DNA of 64,000 nt from Setaria digitata. Taxonomy: Eukaryota > Nematoda > Chromadorea > Rhabditida > Setariidae. The stretch lies in assembly GCA_003640385.1 (NCBI GenBank), contig RCAB01000027.1:233101-297100 (forward strand). Direction: 5' to 3'. Shown one piece after another: positions 10,327 through 23,600 of the stretch. The notes beneath the pieces are model-generated. The model was not told where the DNA came from. It made no database searches and saw nothing but the letters and a program-made list of their open reading frames with translations. A program made the position numbers and the translations under genes. Each line of letters begins with the position of its first letter. Positions within the stretch are counted from its first letter, which is position 1.

Positions 10327-11575
10327 CTAACTCTTCTGCTGCATATGGACATGAAATTTCACAGCTGGCAAAGTTTCCACTGATGATGTAACCAACGAAG
10401 TGATACCAAGGTTGTACAGTGCACCCCTGCAGATAACAAAATATTTTTAAAGTAAAAGATTAGAAAACATTTAGATAATTTTCAAAAAAAAAAAAAAAAA
10501 AATGAACCTTACGATACCGCAAGGAAAGGCTAAATAAACGGCCGATTCCTCTACATACTGTTTACCTTCTGCAAAATTAGTTAGGACGAAAAACCTGTTG
10601 TCCTGCACAACGTAAACTCCCTAAAATTATTGTATAAATAAACAAACGATATTTGGACCTAAACACTTTTATAGGAGAATAAATTATCATCAGACAGAAA
10701 ATCGTCCCATTAAAACTATTCCAAACCAATCATATGAAGCGCAACCTGGTGGTTAGTACGTAAATTGTCCACTTGTTTGCCGAATGCAGCAGTCCAAAAT
10801 TCTTTACAAAGAAACTTCATCTTTTCCAGTTCAGTGATCATTCTAAAAAAGACCATGGTTAGTTTTTAAGAAATTTCAACAGAGTTATCACTGGTCATCT
10901 CATGTATTCTAAAAAAGAACAAACCTTGGCAAGTCTCTAGCGATTTTTTCTACGAGTACAAAACCAACGCGATAGCCAAGAGCTTCCAAGCGTGTCTCAG
11001 CATTACCCTACAATTCGAAACATAAATCTGACTTATGCATAGGAGTTGACAATAATAATAAAACAAACATAACGTTACAAAAATTTTGGACAAAAAATTG
11101 ACATTGCTTCATTCTTATTGTGGAAGCATGGAAGCACCTGAATGAAGACTTCTTTCACCGATTTCAACTGTTCATCCAACAAAGAATCTTCCAATTGTGG
11201 ATTGTCTCGCATCTTTTCAATCCACCGTTTACGTTTCTCATTTTGCTCCACCTATGACGAACAACACATGACACCAATTAATGCATATTTGAGACTAATT
11301 ATGATCCCAGAAACACAAAAGACACTATAAGTTGTCCATTACTTTTACTTACAAGGAGCTTCTTGTCTTCTCGATATTTTTCAGATAACAAATTTCCGAA
11401 ATTCGCAACTTCGCTTCAAAAGTTTCTGTAAAAATCCCACTTCAAAAGCATTGCTGAAGGAACTAAAATAATACAAAGTAAATTAAAATCCTACCTCACG
11501 TTCCTTTTCATATCGTATTATTTCAGCATGCAAAAACTCAAATGGAAAAGCAGGTCCAGATATTAGTGAATTCAT
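10327..11575 (-). CDS. trpp-6: TRAPP complex subunit 6 (TRAPPC6/Trs33)
   Basis: Seven exons on minus: 11500-11575, 11353-11408, 11138-11251, 10925-11007, 10746-10842, 10508-10620, 10327-10426; 212 aa. The C-terminal two thirds match the TRAPPC6 family closely: GYRVGFVLVEKIARD, MKFLCKEFWTAAFGKQVDNL, RTNHQGVYVVQDNRFFVLT, YLAFPCGIVRGALYNLGI. This is a core subunit of the TRAPP tethering and Rab1-GEF complexes in ER-Golgi traffic. The N-terminus (FPFEFLHAEIIRY) matches the family's first helix, but about 50 extra charged residues separate it from the GYRVG block, making the protein longer than the usual 158-173 aa. The junction of exons 1 and 2 is the least certain: donor AAC|GTGAGG at 11500 is used because it keeps phase. 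Confidence 0.9.
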
Positions 11576-12737
11576 CAGATTTCTAACATATCCTTAAGAG
11601 AATAATAAATCATTCCAAAGTCCTTGATAAATCTCTAATTCTGAAACAGCGCAACCCAGTAACGACACCACCGACTAAATATTCCCGACTCATATAGCAT
11701 ACATGCACCACTTCACTTCAACAAAGGAAACTCCTTACAAAATATTAACCAGTTTGCAAAATAATTTTTTACGGTTGTGACTTTTAACTTGCAAAGTCAA
11801 CCGCGACAAACGATACATTTTTCTCTATAAAATACAGGAATACACTTCACAACCATTCACCGCTAACTATCCAAGATCATCTACTATTACTCCTCCCTTC
11901 TCAAAGTGCGTATATAATGGTGCCACTGACTATATAATATTTTGCGCTTCACTTTAATTAAATAACACAACAGAAAACTTTTCCATAATGGCACCAACTT
12001 AATTTGTTTCACTTTCTCCGCAATTGGTTCAAATCCACGTATACCTTAAAGAAAATGTACGAAAACAAACTGCTTAGAAGTGACAATATATTTGAAACAC
12101 ATTATCCAAGTTCACTAAATAAATATTCTGATAACCAATGTAAATATATGATACCCATTGTCATATTTAGCCACACAAATGAAACATTAATATGACACTA
12201 ACGAAGTTTTATTCGTGTACCTTTCATATGAACATTAGAATGCGCCGAAATCCGAATTGAATAAAAGCAGACCAGGATTTGCATGACAGAATGAAACGGA
12301 ACAAATCCTAACTGTACAAGATTCCGAATCACATAACAAGGAAATACTTCAGCTTCGTTGCTTAAAGCAATGAAATGTTAAGTTTGAAGATTTATGATAA
12401 AAAAGAATATTAATGGAAGTACATTACGCAGAAACGATGGAATGAAGTTCTACAAAACTGATACATGCAGAAAAAATAAAATAATAAGGAGGCTTTCAGT
12501 TATGGCAATCATATGCTAAAAGTTGTTTTGCATTTTAAGATGAAAAATAAAGGCAAAAAATATACGTCTTATTCTTTTTAGTTCTCATTTCTCTCCGTTT
12601 TTTTCTTTTTTTTTTTTTTTTTTTCTTTGAATTTTTAAATATGTTTCTCGAAATTTTTTTATATTCTGAATGCCCTAAAAGTTTTGCTCTTTTCCACAAA
12701 TGTCATATGATGAGTAAAAAGTCCACTTCAATAATTT
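11576..12737. other. 1.2 kb intergenic, no gene supported
   Basis: AT-rich gap between two minus-strand genes, probably the TRAPPC6 promoter and the 3-prime UTR of the KEN-box gene. It contains a T-run at about 12608-12625. Confidence 0.45.
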
Positions 12738-14901
12738 CTAGTAGCTTGTACTTCTTGCAAAACATTTATTTGAACGATTATGGTCCTTCCGTCCACCACG
12801 GTAAAAATCACATTTGTAACGATTCGGTTTTCCTGAAATCATTGTTATGAGAATAAAGACAAGGTCAGAAAGAAATTGAAATAAAGAACTGAAACTTGAA
12901 ACAATACAACGATAAGTAAACTTACTTCTGATCCGCGCTGAACGACGTGGCTTCACTGCAGATCGAAGCACCATAGACAACACACTGGAGGAAAACAATT
13001 TAAGTTTTTCCGAAAGCGCAAGCTTTTCAACATGGATAGTGTCTTTTGGAAAAAAGGAAGGACTGTCAGCGGTTATCAAAAATTTCCGATTGATCTTGTT
13101 TTTTTGGGGCGTCCTCGGTGATGGTGGAGCCCTAGAAGGCGGAGTAACAAAGTTTGTTACTATGTCTACGGCTCCATTGACAGCATGCTCATTTCCTCGC
13201 CGCTGTCTAAAATCAGAAAATTTTCTATTTCTCTCTTTCTCTGTATTTTTTTTTTCTTGCAAAGGTATACTGTTATAAATTACTTCGAAAAGGACCGAAA
13301 AAAGTGCCAATTTTTTTTAATTTGATTAAAAAAGGACAGCTACTGTAAAAAAAAAAACAATAAGTTAAATATTTCTTGACCTATGCCTAATTTCACCAAA
13401 CCCTTCATTCTGTACTGAAACAGAGATAAAAACAGACTTATTGAGGGCTTCTCTCGAATTTCGATTTCGGGAGTCATGAATTTCAATAAACGACTGTGGA
13501 GAGGGGGTTCGTGGTGGAGTGCCATTTGGTCCAAAAGCATTTACTTCTGGCAAATCCTCCACAGATACTGAAAAGGGCTAATTAATATGCAAATAGCTTA
13601 AACCGGCCAGATGAAAAATATGCAAAAAATAAACCCAATAAGAAAAATAAAGAGAGGACCTATATTCAAAAATTAATAAATAACCAGGTTCTACTTCCTC
13701 CATTATTGTCGTCCTTCGGCGCCGTACTGGCGAATGAGTAGGTGTTTCAACGATTGGATGAGAACCTGACGGTGGCCAAAATTCAGGCCAGATAACCGGT
13801 GGTAGCCGAACAGGTTCTGATATGACAGATGAAGGTGAAGGAGAAATACCTTCAATTGTAACTGGTGGACTAGAGGATTCCCTCTCTTGTCCTTCGTGAT
13901 TCTCAGGTTCAGTGTTCACGAAAGCTCGCAAAATAGTTTGCTCTGTGTTGGTCCTAAAAGATGCCAGCTTGATTTCTGGTTTAACATAAGCACTTCTTTA
14001 AGCAAGGGAAAAAAGATTCTAAATATAGCTTTCACTTGCATGCATTTTCAAATGTGCTAGAAAAATTCAATAGCGATGACAACTATATGCTTTGTAAAAT
14101 ATCTTAACAATTAATATATGTAAGATCTCTACAAACGAGGCTAATGCGAAATAAACTGATCTTTCATAAACAAATGAACAAAGTTACAACAATGACGTCT
14201 TTCTTACTCGTCAGCGGTAGCATTTCTCGACTGCGTTAACACTACGCCATTGGGAGATAAACTGACCGCCACATCAGCATCACGCTCTGCCAGTGCCGGA
14301 TTTATGTTCTCTTTATTCTCATCTTCGGTGTTTCGGTGAATATTACTTAACTCATTATTTATATACGTAGTAGTTGGAATCAGTGACCTTTTTTAATTTA
14401 AAGTAATCAGCAATAACACAGAATTATCAGAAAAAAAATTCAAGCTCAAAAAAGTACGACAAAAAACCTGTCTTAAATAAAATAATAAAATGTATCTTTC
14501 AACTTTTAAAAAAGATACGAAATATACCGGATAAGCAGTTGCCTACGCTCCACATTTCGTGTCGTTGCACGAGCACGAGTTAAAGAGTGCATAGCAGGAG
14601 GCTCATCCTCAGACTCGATACTCACGCCACTATCAGGTGATCTATAAAACATTAAATAAAAAAGATAATTTCCTAATTTTACGGAAGGACAGATGAGAAT
14701 TTTACTTTAAAAAAAGACAAAGAGGAAGAAAAAAACAAATTAGAAAACATTTTGAGAAAATCTACTGTGTAAAATTACGACTGAATAAAGTTAACAACTT
14801 GCTAAATTTACTCACATCACAGTTATGTCTCGTCGACTTTGAATTAAATTTCCACCGATATTATTACCAGTGGAATTAACCGAATTCCTTACTTGATCCA
14901 T
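12738..14901 (-). CDS. SP/TP-rich protein with KEN box (384 aa), unknown
   Basis: Seven exons on minus: 14816-14901, 14528-14641, 14208-14387, 13953 down to 13685, 13438-13567, 12926-13206, 12738-12832. Phases agree at all six junctions, giving 384 aa. No folded domain is recognised; it reads as a disordered, phosphorylatable protein. ISPDSGVSIESEDEPP, TPPRTPSPQS and TPPSRAPPSPRTPQ are dense in SP/TP sites, and there are basic patches (PVRRRRTT, KPRRSARIRRKPNRYKC). EDENKENINPALAERD contains a KEN box, the APC/C destruction motif, in a typical KEN-x-N-P setting. This suggests a nuclear protein under cell-cycle control, but that is inference from short motifs. The gene lies between TRAPPC6 and a 300-aa unknown on the same strand. 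Confidence 0.7.
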
Positions 14902-17240
14902 TCTCTAATTATTTTAATCGTAAATGCCTTCCACGGTGCTGTACCTGCAATAGAAATTCTAGATAAAAGCTGCAAGCGCAAGTAAAGCGACTACCGATGA
15001 TTGCATTATATCATGAATAATGCTCAGGTCAATTTCAACGCAAGATTTGAAGTCACCAATCTTCACTTCTTTCATCATCTACCAACATTTAAATCTCAAA
15101 TTCGAAGCACTTCTCATTTTTGTTAGGTAATGCATTTGCTGTGGATCACACAAATAAATATAAGAAACATTTCTACTTTGTCCTAATTTAGAGAGAGAAA
15201 AGGAATACAACGACTGCAGCTATCTTTTTCTGTTGTTTAAGCTCATGATCATTCTGCCTCATACACACTTTTTTTTCTGAACCAACAAGCTATCTATTCA
15301 CTGACCTCTGACCCCGGCGCGCGAAGCCAACATGACGCGAAGTAGTAAATAATTTTTTCAGGTACAAAAGAATACGCACCAATAGCAGAATCAGAGAAAA
15401 AAAAATAGGATAGGGGAGAGGAGGTACCACAGTGTGACTGACCTAAGTGATTATAAATCGAGCGGGCTATACCGGGAAACCTACATTCAAAAATAACAGT
15501 AGACACCGCAGAAAAGTGACTGGATAAAAATACCTAGTGAAATGCGGACATTTACGAGAATCTATATTCTACAGCAACAGAAAGTGTGAAAAAAAAAATT
15601 TACTACTGGAACATCACGTGCAACAAAGTAACTGCATATACTAACAATAAACAGCTGGTTAGCCAGAACAAATCGGCAATATTCTTTACTGAAGCAACCG
15701 TAAAAATTAAAATGACAGGTGTGTTAGAAGAAGTAAACTACCTACTACATTCGTTTCGTAAAAAACTGGGTCAGGGATGTGATATAATAGCAAATATAAG
15801 ATAAATTGAGCTAGAAATAAACATGTCAAATTTTTCTTTCAACTTTTATTCATAATAAATCGGCACCTCAAATTTACAGATTTGTGACTGATGAACACTA
15901 TTACATCTGATCGAACTCTGTGATTTCAGATAAAAATATGGAAATTAGAAAAAATGTTGACCACAGTTACAAAACAATACAGTTAGCTAATCAATAAAAA
16001 AATTCTCTGCTAATCATATTTTATTAGTATGTCAAAAGTCAAAGGAGCTTAGAATGAAAACCGAAAGAAAAGCTAAATAAGTGAAATGGAAATATATAAA
16101 ATATAAAAAATAGAGTTTTAAACGGTGAAGTATATATTTTCATTTTTAGAAGTCATCTTAAGCAAAAATGAATTGTCACTATGAAAGTACAATGAATGCT
16201 TGAACCAGCTACTAACGTTCCTTAAGGAAATGTTCTTTTCCTAAATGCATTCTTTTTTCAAAAATAAGTTCAATGCCAAGTCAATAAATGAAACAGTAGC
16301 AATTTTTTATCAAAAGCTAAATGAGAACTTAACAATGATAGGAAACCTAACGCTACCCACCATGTGTTTGATCTTACAACTAATGCATATTACTTAGAAA
16401 TTTTTGAATATCATGCTGGAGAAAAACAGCGCAGAACGGATAACAAGAGAAATACAGTGAACAACGAGTTGTATGCAGCTATTTTTCACTGTACAATAAG
16501 GAAGAGTGAGTGACGAGGGAGGTGGAGAATGAAACGAAAAAAAGGAGGGAAAAGGATGAAGGATCTTTACTTTCATGCAGAAGGGAATCACACACAAATT
16601 TTTACCGGGATAAATAAAAGCTAAGGCGCAAACAACATCGTTCCTCCATCTGCTATGACATTGCGTAATCATTTGCTCGTTTCCACCGAACTCCAACAAA
16701 AACGAAATAGGAAAATAAGCAGCGAAAAAAACAGGGATCAACATCTCAAATTTTAAACCAAAAAAATGTTTATTAATAATACCACTGATATCTGGAAATA
16801 ACTTAGTGTAAGAAGGTTTCAGAAGTACAAATGAGGAATGATCACAGGCTAATTCCAAATACTTTCCTGACAGACTTCTGAAAACTGTAGTATTTTCAAA
16901 AAAATCTCTGTCCGATTATACAAATTGTCTCAATTGAACATATTTATAGGTAGCTTTTTTTGAGATTCATTCATTCTTATGCCATTTGCATTACATCCCC
17001 GCCAAAAGGCCAAAAATCTTATGCTCGCGTTTGACTTTCAGAGAAATGTAAAGAAATGACAGACGGTGAGGCGAAGATGCAAATGTGAAGAATTTAAAAG
17101 ATGATATAAGAAATCTATTTACACAATTGCTCCAGTACCACAAAATCAAGTATGAAATTTTGTTTTTGAAATTTAACTCATAATAAATACTAACATGTAT
17201 CGCAATGTTTCGGTCCGCGAGGTTTTCTCTGAGATACAAT
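14902..17240. other. 2.3 kb between two minus-strand genes, no gene supported
   Basis: Promoter of the KEN-box gene and probable 3-prime UTR of the 300-aa gene. The longest frame, 16394-16858 minus (154 codons), is rich in Phe, Ser and Leu as expected from T-rich non-coding DNA, has no signal or domain, and is not called. Confidence 0.45.
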
Positions 17241-19792
17241 TTAAGACCGATTAAGAAGTATTCGATATGAATCAGCTCTATCGTTCTTTTTGAATTTAGG
17301 ACTTGACAGAGGTGATGATGTCATTATCGCAAGAAGGGCGTCATCACTTAATTCATCCACACTTGAAACTCTTTGTGCTGAATTTGTTTTTGGAATCGGG
17401 CTGCTAAAACATTTTAGTTTTTTTTTTTTTCTTTTTTTATTTTTCAGTTAGGATCAAATAGAGGATGCAGCTGCCGAAATCCGAAATACCACAGAAACAC
17501 AAAAAAAAGAAAAAAAAAATGGGGAAAACAAAACACTATCCTTATGAGAGGGAAACAAATTTCACTGTATATTTCGATCCCATATCTCGAAATGTTAATT
17601 GTCAAGAAAACCTGAGAAATTATGCTTTTGAATGAATTAAGCTACATGCTAATTACCTTTCAAGTGCCAACCTAAGGAGTTCATTATCACTTTCATCATC
17701 ACCGTGGTATCCTGATGTTTGCTGAACTGGATCCGATGATGCCGTTTGTTCAGTAAGATTTCCAATATTTTGGCTGCAATATTTCTGATTAATTAGAAAA
17801 AAAAAATAGCTCCTTAATCAATATTGTAGTTCCTTTTAAAGAGTCAAGTGAAGCTATATCTGAATAGTTCACACAACTGGAAAGGAAACTTACAAACATA
17901 CTGAAAGCCTTTTGAAAAAAAAAGGGTTGCTACGAAATATGAAACGGTTATGTTTACTTTAACTCGAGCTCTTTTAAACAACATTTACCATAGCTGTATT
18001 TCTTTGAACTATATAGTTTCAGTGAAATTGCAAGTTACAACCATCGAAAATAATCACAGAAAAAAAGTCAGAAACTGGTACAGTAATCTTAATGAACTTC
18101 TCGCTTACCAGCCTACTTTATTTGCTGGACTTAAGTTCAGCTTGTATTTCAGCTCTCTGCTACCAGATACATTGTTTTTTATCCCTGCTGTCAACTGTTC
18201 CTAAAATTCGCAATATTCTTCCACCTATTTTAAACAAACGTTAATTATATGAGAGTGATATCTGATATGTTTCGTTGCCTCGTTACGATTTTTTTTTAAA
18301 ATAATCATTTTAATGTCTTAATTTTCCAAAGATTAATTTACAAAATATGAAATTTGTTGTCAATTGCAAGAATATATCTATAATTCTTTTTAATATACTT
18401 TTTTTGAGACTGTAATTCTATATAGAGGGCTCTACGCCACTCACAGATAATCAGATTTTGCGAGATAAAGTTGGAAAAGGTCTAGTATGAAAATAATCTC
18501 AGAAAAGGAAAACCGAACAAAAAAATCATGACTTACTTGACAACATTTTTCCCGAAACGACAGTTCATTTAAGCTGCGGCATACTGAGTGTGTTTGGGAA
18601 CATATTTGTTTCCTTCGTTTTTCTCTTTTGATCTTGTCTGAAAAGAAATCATTAATATCAATAACCGATGGAATCACAGTGTTCCAGGTAATTCAAATAT
18701 TGGGAAAACAAATGTATCCTAAATTTAAAAAAATCTTTTTAAATACATATATGATTCAGACACGTAAAATTATCGTAAAAACATAGTAAATCAAAATAGG
18801 ATGAACTACTAATTGGTTTTACCGATAGCTTTCCTAGTTTCTTTTAGAGATCTTTTGTAACGGGTTATGTTTGTTAAACGTTCGGCCTCTTTACGCGCTT
18901 CTTCTTCAACTGTTCTTTGGTCTTGCTTTGGCTTTTGTAACCGCTCCAAGATTGGTGGAGAAACACTTCCAAGAGCTTTATGTATTTCTGGAGTACATGG
19001 TGGTGAAGATAATGTCCACTAAAAAAAGTAAAACATCATATTAAAAATTTTCAAAAAATAGAACGGCTGTATAAGAAACTACATTACATGTGGACAGTAT
19101 CTGAACAATGCTTCCGGTCAACAATTAAGTCAACCTTTCTAAGTAAGACCAGAGCATAAAATCGCAACCTAAAGTCTAGAATCTCTAAACAATCTAGAAT
19201 CATTTCAATACTTCCTACTTCCACAAAACTGAAAATATCTATTTGCATTCAATACCGCTATAATGTACATTAACATTAACGCTATCTTCCATTTTAGAAA
19301 GAATTTTCAATTAACTTATAATATTATATCCAGGACGAGGAGGAAAAATAACTCGCTGTTGATGAATCAAGGCCACCTGGCAAATAGCACTTACTGAGGA
19401 AAAATGTCTTAAAACAGTCTTTCATGTCCACCAACAACTATTTATCCACCGTTTTAATTCATCACTTATATTACTTATTAATTAGTTCGACGATTTTTCA
19501 TTTTCTTTAATGATCTTTTTAAAGATTTAAAGTCATATATTAGGAAATCGTAGCTTACAGATGCATTAGCACGAACGGCTTCGTTGTCAAGGCCCTGATC
19601 TCTGATCAATGGGAAATATTCAGTTGCTTTTTCTTCGAACCAGCCGTCAAAGATCTTTTGTTCTGCAAATTGGAAAAAAAAAAGGCTGTAAATAACTAAC
19701 GAATTATAACAGAGAAATCTCAAAATATCTTCGCACACTGGTGAAACATATTCATCATAAAGAGCAAAAAGGTTTCGACGGTCGACAGGCAT
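17241..19792 (-). CDS. Charged, Ser-rich protein (300 aa), unknown
   Basis: Six exons on minus: 19559-19792, 18823-19018, 18537-18637, 18109-18200, 17657-17773, 17241-17403; phases agree, 300 aa. The N-terminus MPVDRRNLFALYDEYVSPVC... is helical and acidic. Residues near 80-165 form a charged helix (EEEARKEAERLTNITRYKRS, IDKIKREKRRK), followed by a Ser/Asp-rich acidic tail (GDDESDNELLRLALERSSPI, SSVDELSDDALLAIMTSSPL). Several SP sites are present. A 48-base candidate intron inside exon 1 (polypyrimidine then TTTGCAG) would create a stop and is not used, but the segment CYNSLVIYSLFFFQF may be mis-annotated. The plan loosely recalls chromosomal-passenger or kinetochore proteins, but no diagnostic box such as an INCENP IN-box is seen. 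I do not assign a family. Confidence 0.6.
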
Positions 19793-20613
19793 TAATTATT
19801 TAACAATTAAGAAAAAGATGACATGATGCAGTCCTTCATTTATCATCCATTTCATTTCCTTCAATTTTAGTCCATTATCCTTTTCATACAAAAGTACCTT
19901 CTTCAGGAGGATTTACTCGACGGCTGTTTATCGGCGACTGTTGCCACGAGTAACTATACAAAGCCTTTCTGCACCCCTCCATCACCTGGAATTCCGTTCA
20001 CAGTCCCGGGAATAGCAGCTAAAACTGAAAATATTATTTCTGACCATCAGTACCTGAATACCAAGAAAAAGCGATTATCTAGAAGAGAATGAACGTTGAC
20101 TAAGTAGTTCCAAAAGTCTTAGCAAATGATAGCATGATTTTTTCTACGAACTTTGGCATTCATTTAGGATCCCAGCAGTCCCATTAGGAAAACCCATAAC
20201 AAAGGCCCTAAAAACCACCATTCCTCCCAGGACACCCCGAGATATCCCAAACAATAAGTGAAGACGTTTGTACTAATTCTGAACAGATATTTTCAGGGTA
20301 AAACCACAGGAAATTGCGCGAATTTGAAAATATGTTTGAATGGCAATGGTCCCATCTTACCATTTGTTTCCTGGAGTCAGTTTCAGGATGCCGTACAACC
20401 ACTCTACGAATGTTTCACTTTCCCTAGATCTTAGTAGCGCTACTAGTTCTGTTATAAGTAGAGACTACTAATTGTCTAGTCTGTAATTGCAGAAGTTCAG
20501 ATATGTCTTGAGAAACGAATGCTTTATTCTGGAACTTCCTTCCGTCATTAACAAAAACGTGAAGATTTGTTCCTCAGTTATTGCACTCTTTGTTTATTGA
20601 AGCACCAAAAAAG
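19793..20613. other. Intergenic, no gene supported
   Basis: Promoter region of the 300-aa gene and 3-prime UTR of the transporter gene. A 64-codon minus frame (20208-20402) has no supporting splice sites or similarity. Confidence 0.4.
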
Positions 20614-23600
20614 TCATTGCTGTGTTAGGTCTCGTCTTGTAATGAAATATCTTAGAAATGATCCTGGATCCAGTTGATGCAGATCCTCAGGCATTGGCTT
20701 TCCCTTCGTCTCTGGCAAAGTAATAGCCAGTGCTCCAGCAGCAAATGATAAACCAGCCAGAATGAACTGTGGTATTCTGTTGTCACCTAGGTCCTGCAAA
20801 AGTAAGGAGTAATTTTGATCCTTGAAATTCATTTTTTATTGACAGACTTACTCCAACTAGAAGCTAATTTGAAAAAAATTAGTTCAGTTAATAAAAATCA
20901 CTAAAGGCAAACTCATCTCCGTCATCAAACTTCGAATTTTTGCTTCCTTCTTTTAATACAGGTGTTGATGCTACAAACTTGTGCAGAACTCATTTCAGTT
21001 TCGAGATTCCTTGCTTTTCCCAACTCACCGTATATTTGAGCAGTGGTGAAAACATGATTCCAATGCTTTGAGGTATATTAATTATTGAATAGCTAATCGA
21101 TCGAATTGTTGTCGGCATCATTTCATTTGCTAGTAGAGGATGGGATGCAAATACTACTTCATTGATCATTCTTCCGAATAAGTTGCATGATATCCGAGCC
21201 CATACAATTCCTGAAGCTCATGAATTTATCTAGATTGATATTTGGTTGAAGTCTGAATTAAAAGTTTGAAGCCGAAACTAGGTGGAAACCAAGTTTTGGC
21301 TTATAAAAAGTCTGTAAGTTTTACCAATAGTTATGTGAAAACTGCTCAGCTTCTAATTAATAAATGGGAAAAATGATGGAATTCCCATACAGTGTGTAAG
21401 AAATCCAGACTTTGACTGTAAAAAGTTGCAAGGATTGTCGCAATACCTCGAATAAATGGTTTAATGAGAGCGGCAGTTGCTTGTAAGAAAAATGATATTG
21501 ATGTAATGGAGCGGCGTCCGAAAAAATGTAGCAGTGGGATGACGATGATACTGCCTGGGATTTCCGATAAACCGGACAGGACGTAACCCGTGAACTCATT
21601 TTCAGTCAGATTGACACTGTCCAATGAAACAGCAAAATAATAGAAATTCATGGCCATTCTAAAAAGTCTCGAGAGACTAAAAATTTTGAAAATTTATTGA
21701 GTTCCTCCTTTAGCATTGGTCTGATCCACTAGAGCTTAAATCAAACTAAATATAAATGTAAATTCGCTATCTTTTAAGATGGTGATAGCACACGGAAGTT
21801 CCACTTCCGTTTATACTTTCTTTTTACTTTTTAGTCCAGTTATTTGTAATTTTTTCATCTTTTTACTGGTTTCAATAATTTAAAGCTTACGTGATATAAC
21901 CGTTGACAAACAGAAAATATATAATTCGTTTATACTTGAATAAATCACACACAGTTCTTTCCTTAAATTCTTCCGTTAATTTCTTCTGATTTCTCTCCGA
22001 CTGGCATTTATTCAAATCGATTTCAACATTATTAAACCTGCAATCGTAAACTCTCCCTTCCCTCACATCACAATCTTCTTACACAAATTTTTCTTTCCTT
22101 TTTTTTTTTTTACTTTTGCGACAATGATGATGTTGATCTGATGAAAATTGACACAAGGGATGTTAAAGAACAAAAAATTAAATTGTCATTATAAAATTTC
22201 ATAAAATTTACTATAAAGTTCAATACCATGAAGATATTTTGATGTAGTGCTGAATTCCGCTTATTCGTCTGCGTGAAATCATCCAGTGCGGCGATTCAGG
22301 AAGCAGCCTAATGAAATCTTTTAAATTCAAGCAATCCTTCAAATATTTTTATATGCCTTAAACCAATTTTGAAGTTTATTTATGAAATAGGACAGAGGTA
22401 GTTTTTGCATTTTTTCCGGGATTATAAAGAGGTGACATGTGTAGTATTAATTTGATCAAGAAGTGCTAAAGTGTTACCAAGGAAATTTAGAAATTTTATT
22501 TTCTTTCCCTCTCGAGAAAATTGTTTCACTAATCACAAAACAACAAATCAAAAGGTAAAGTGCTCCAAGCTCTTACCAAAAATATATAACGGTTAATAAA
22601 CTCGGGATTGCTGACGCAAAATATAATTTTCTCCAATCTTTTATGAACAGTTCCAGAACTCCGACATAAAAATATCCTAGTAGCCAGGAAGTTACTCCAA
22701 ACAAACTAGTCCATTCACGGAATGACCCAGCTACTGTTTCACAACAAAGGATTGAGCCAATTGTCAAATAAGTCTAAAAATTATTAGCGATATAACTGTT
22801 CCCAAACAATAGTAAATTCGATTTGAGGGACTGAATTCTGACTGCTCTGACTCAAAATTTAAATCTAAGATGATAATTCAGCACTTCACAATTATCATTC
22901 TCAATATTCATCTTGTAGAAATGAATTACATCGGATACTGCTCCCAGAAGAAATCGCAGTATTACGAAGACTACGTAGTTAGGCGAAAATGCTATAACAA
23001 GGCTGAATATGACACTTAAATACATCGAGACTAAAAAAACGCGACGACGACCATACTGATCTGATACGTGTGACATTATTGGAACCACAAAAAGAGCACC
23101 TGAAAAGGTAAAATTCCAAGCGGGGAATTAAAGTAGGTGCATAACAATTAATAGATATTAGAAATCAATAATATATACAGTAACTAAAATAGTAGAATTT
23201 TAATGCAAAAGTCTGCTGTCTGGAGCAAACAGAAAGTTGTTTCGAGGATTCAAGAGCAAGTGGTTTGGTTTTATTTTAAAGTAAAAATTACCGGCTGAAA
23301 AAATTGAAAATCCAGCTTCTTGTATAAAAGGACTGGCACATAATAATTCGTACTATAATAAACGACCTTTGATATCCCGCAGTTTTTTTTTTATTCGTTT
23401 TTAATGTAATCGATTTACTGCTTTATTTATTTATTTTGTATTTACTCACAATTTATTTTATTTATTATTTATTTGTTGCTTATTTACTTGCTATTCATTT
23501 ATTTATTTGCTTATTCATTATTTATTCGTTATTTACTTATTTATTTATTAAGTTTTATTTAATTGCTTTTTGTTAATTAATGACCATTATTGTTGAGTAA

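Noticed and set aside
16394..16858. 154-codon minus frame
   Set aside because: Phe/Ser/Leu-rich composition of T-rich DNA, no domain, no splice partners, lies in a probable 3-prime UTR.
20208..20402. 64-codon minus frame between transporter and 300-aa gene
   Set aside because: No recognisable motif and no exon partners.
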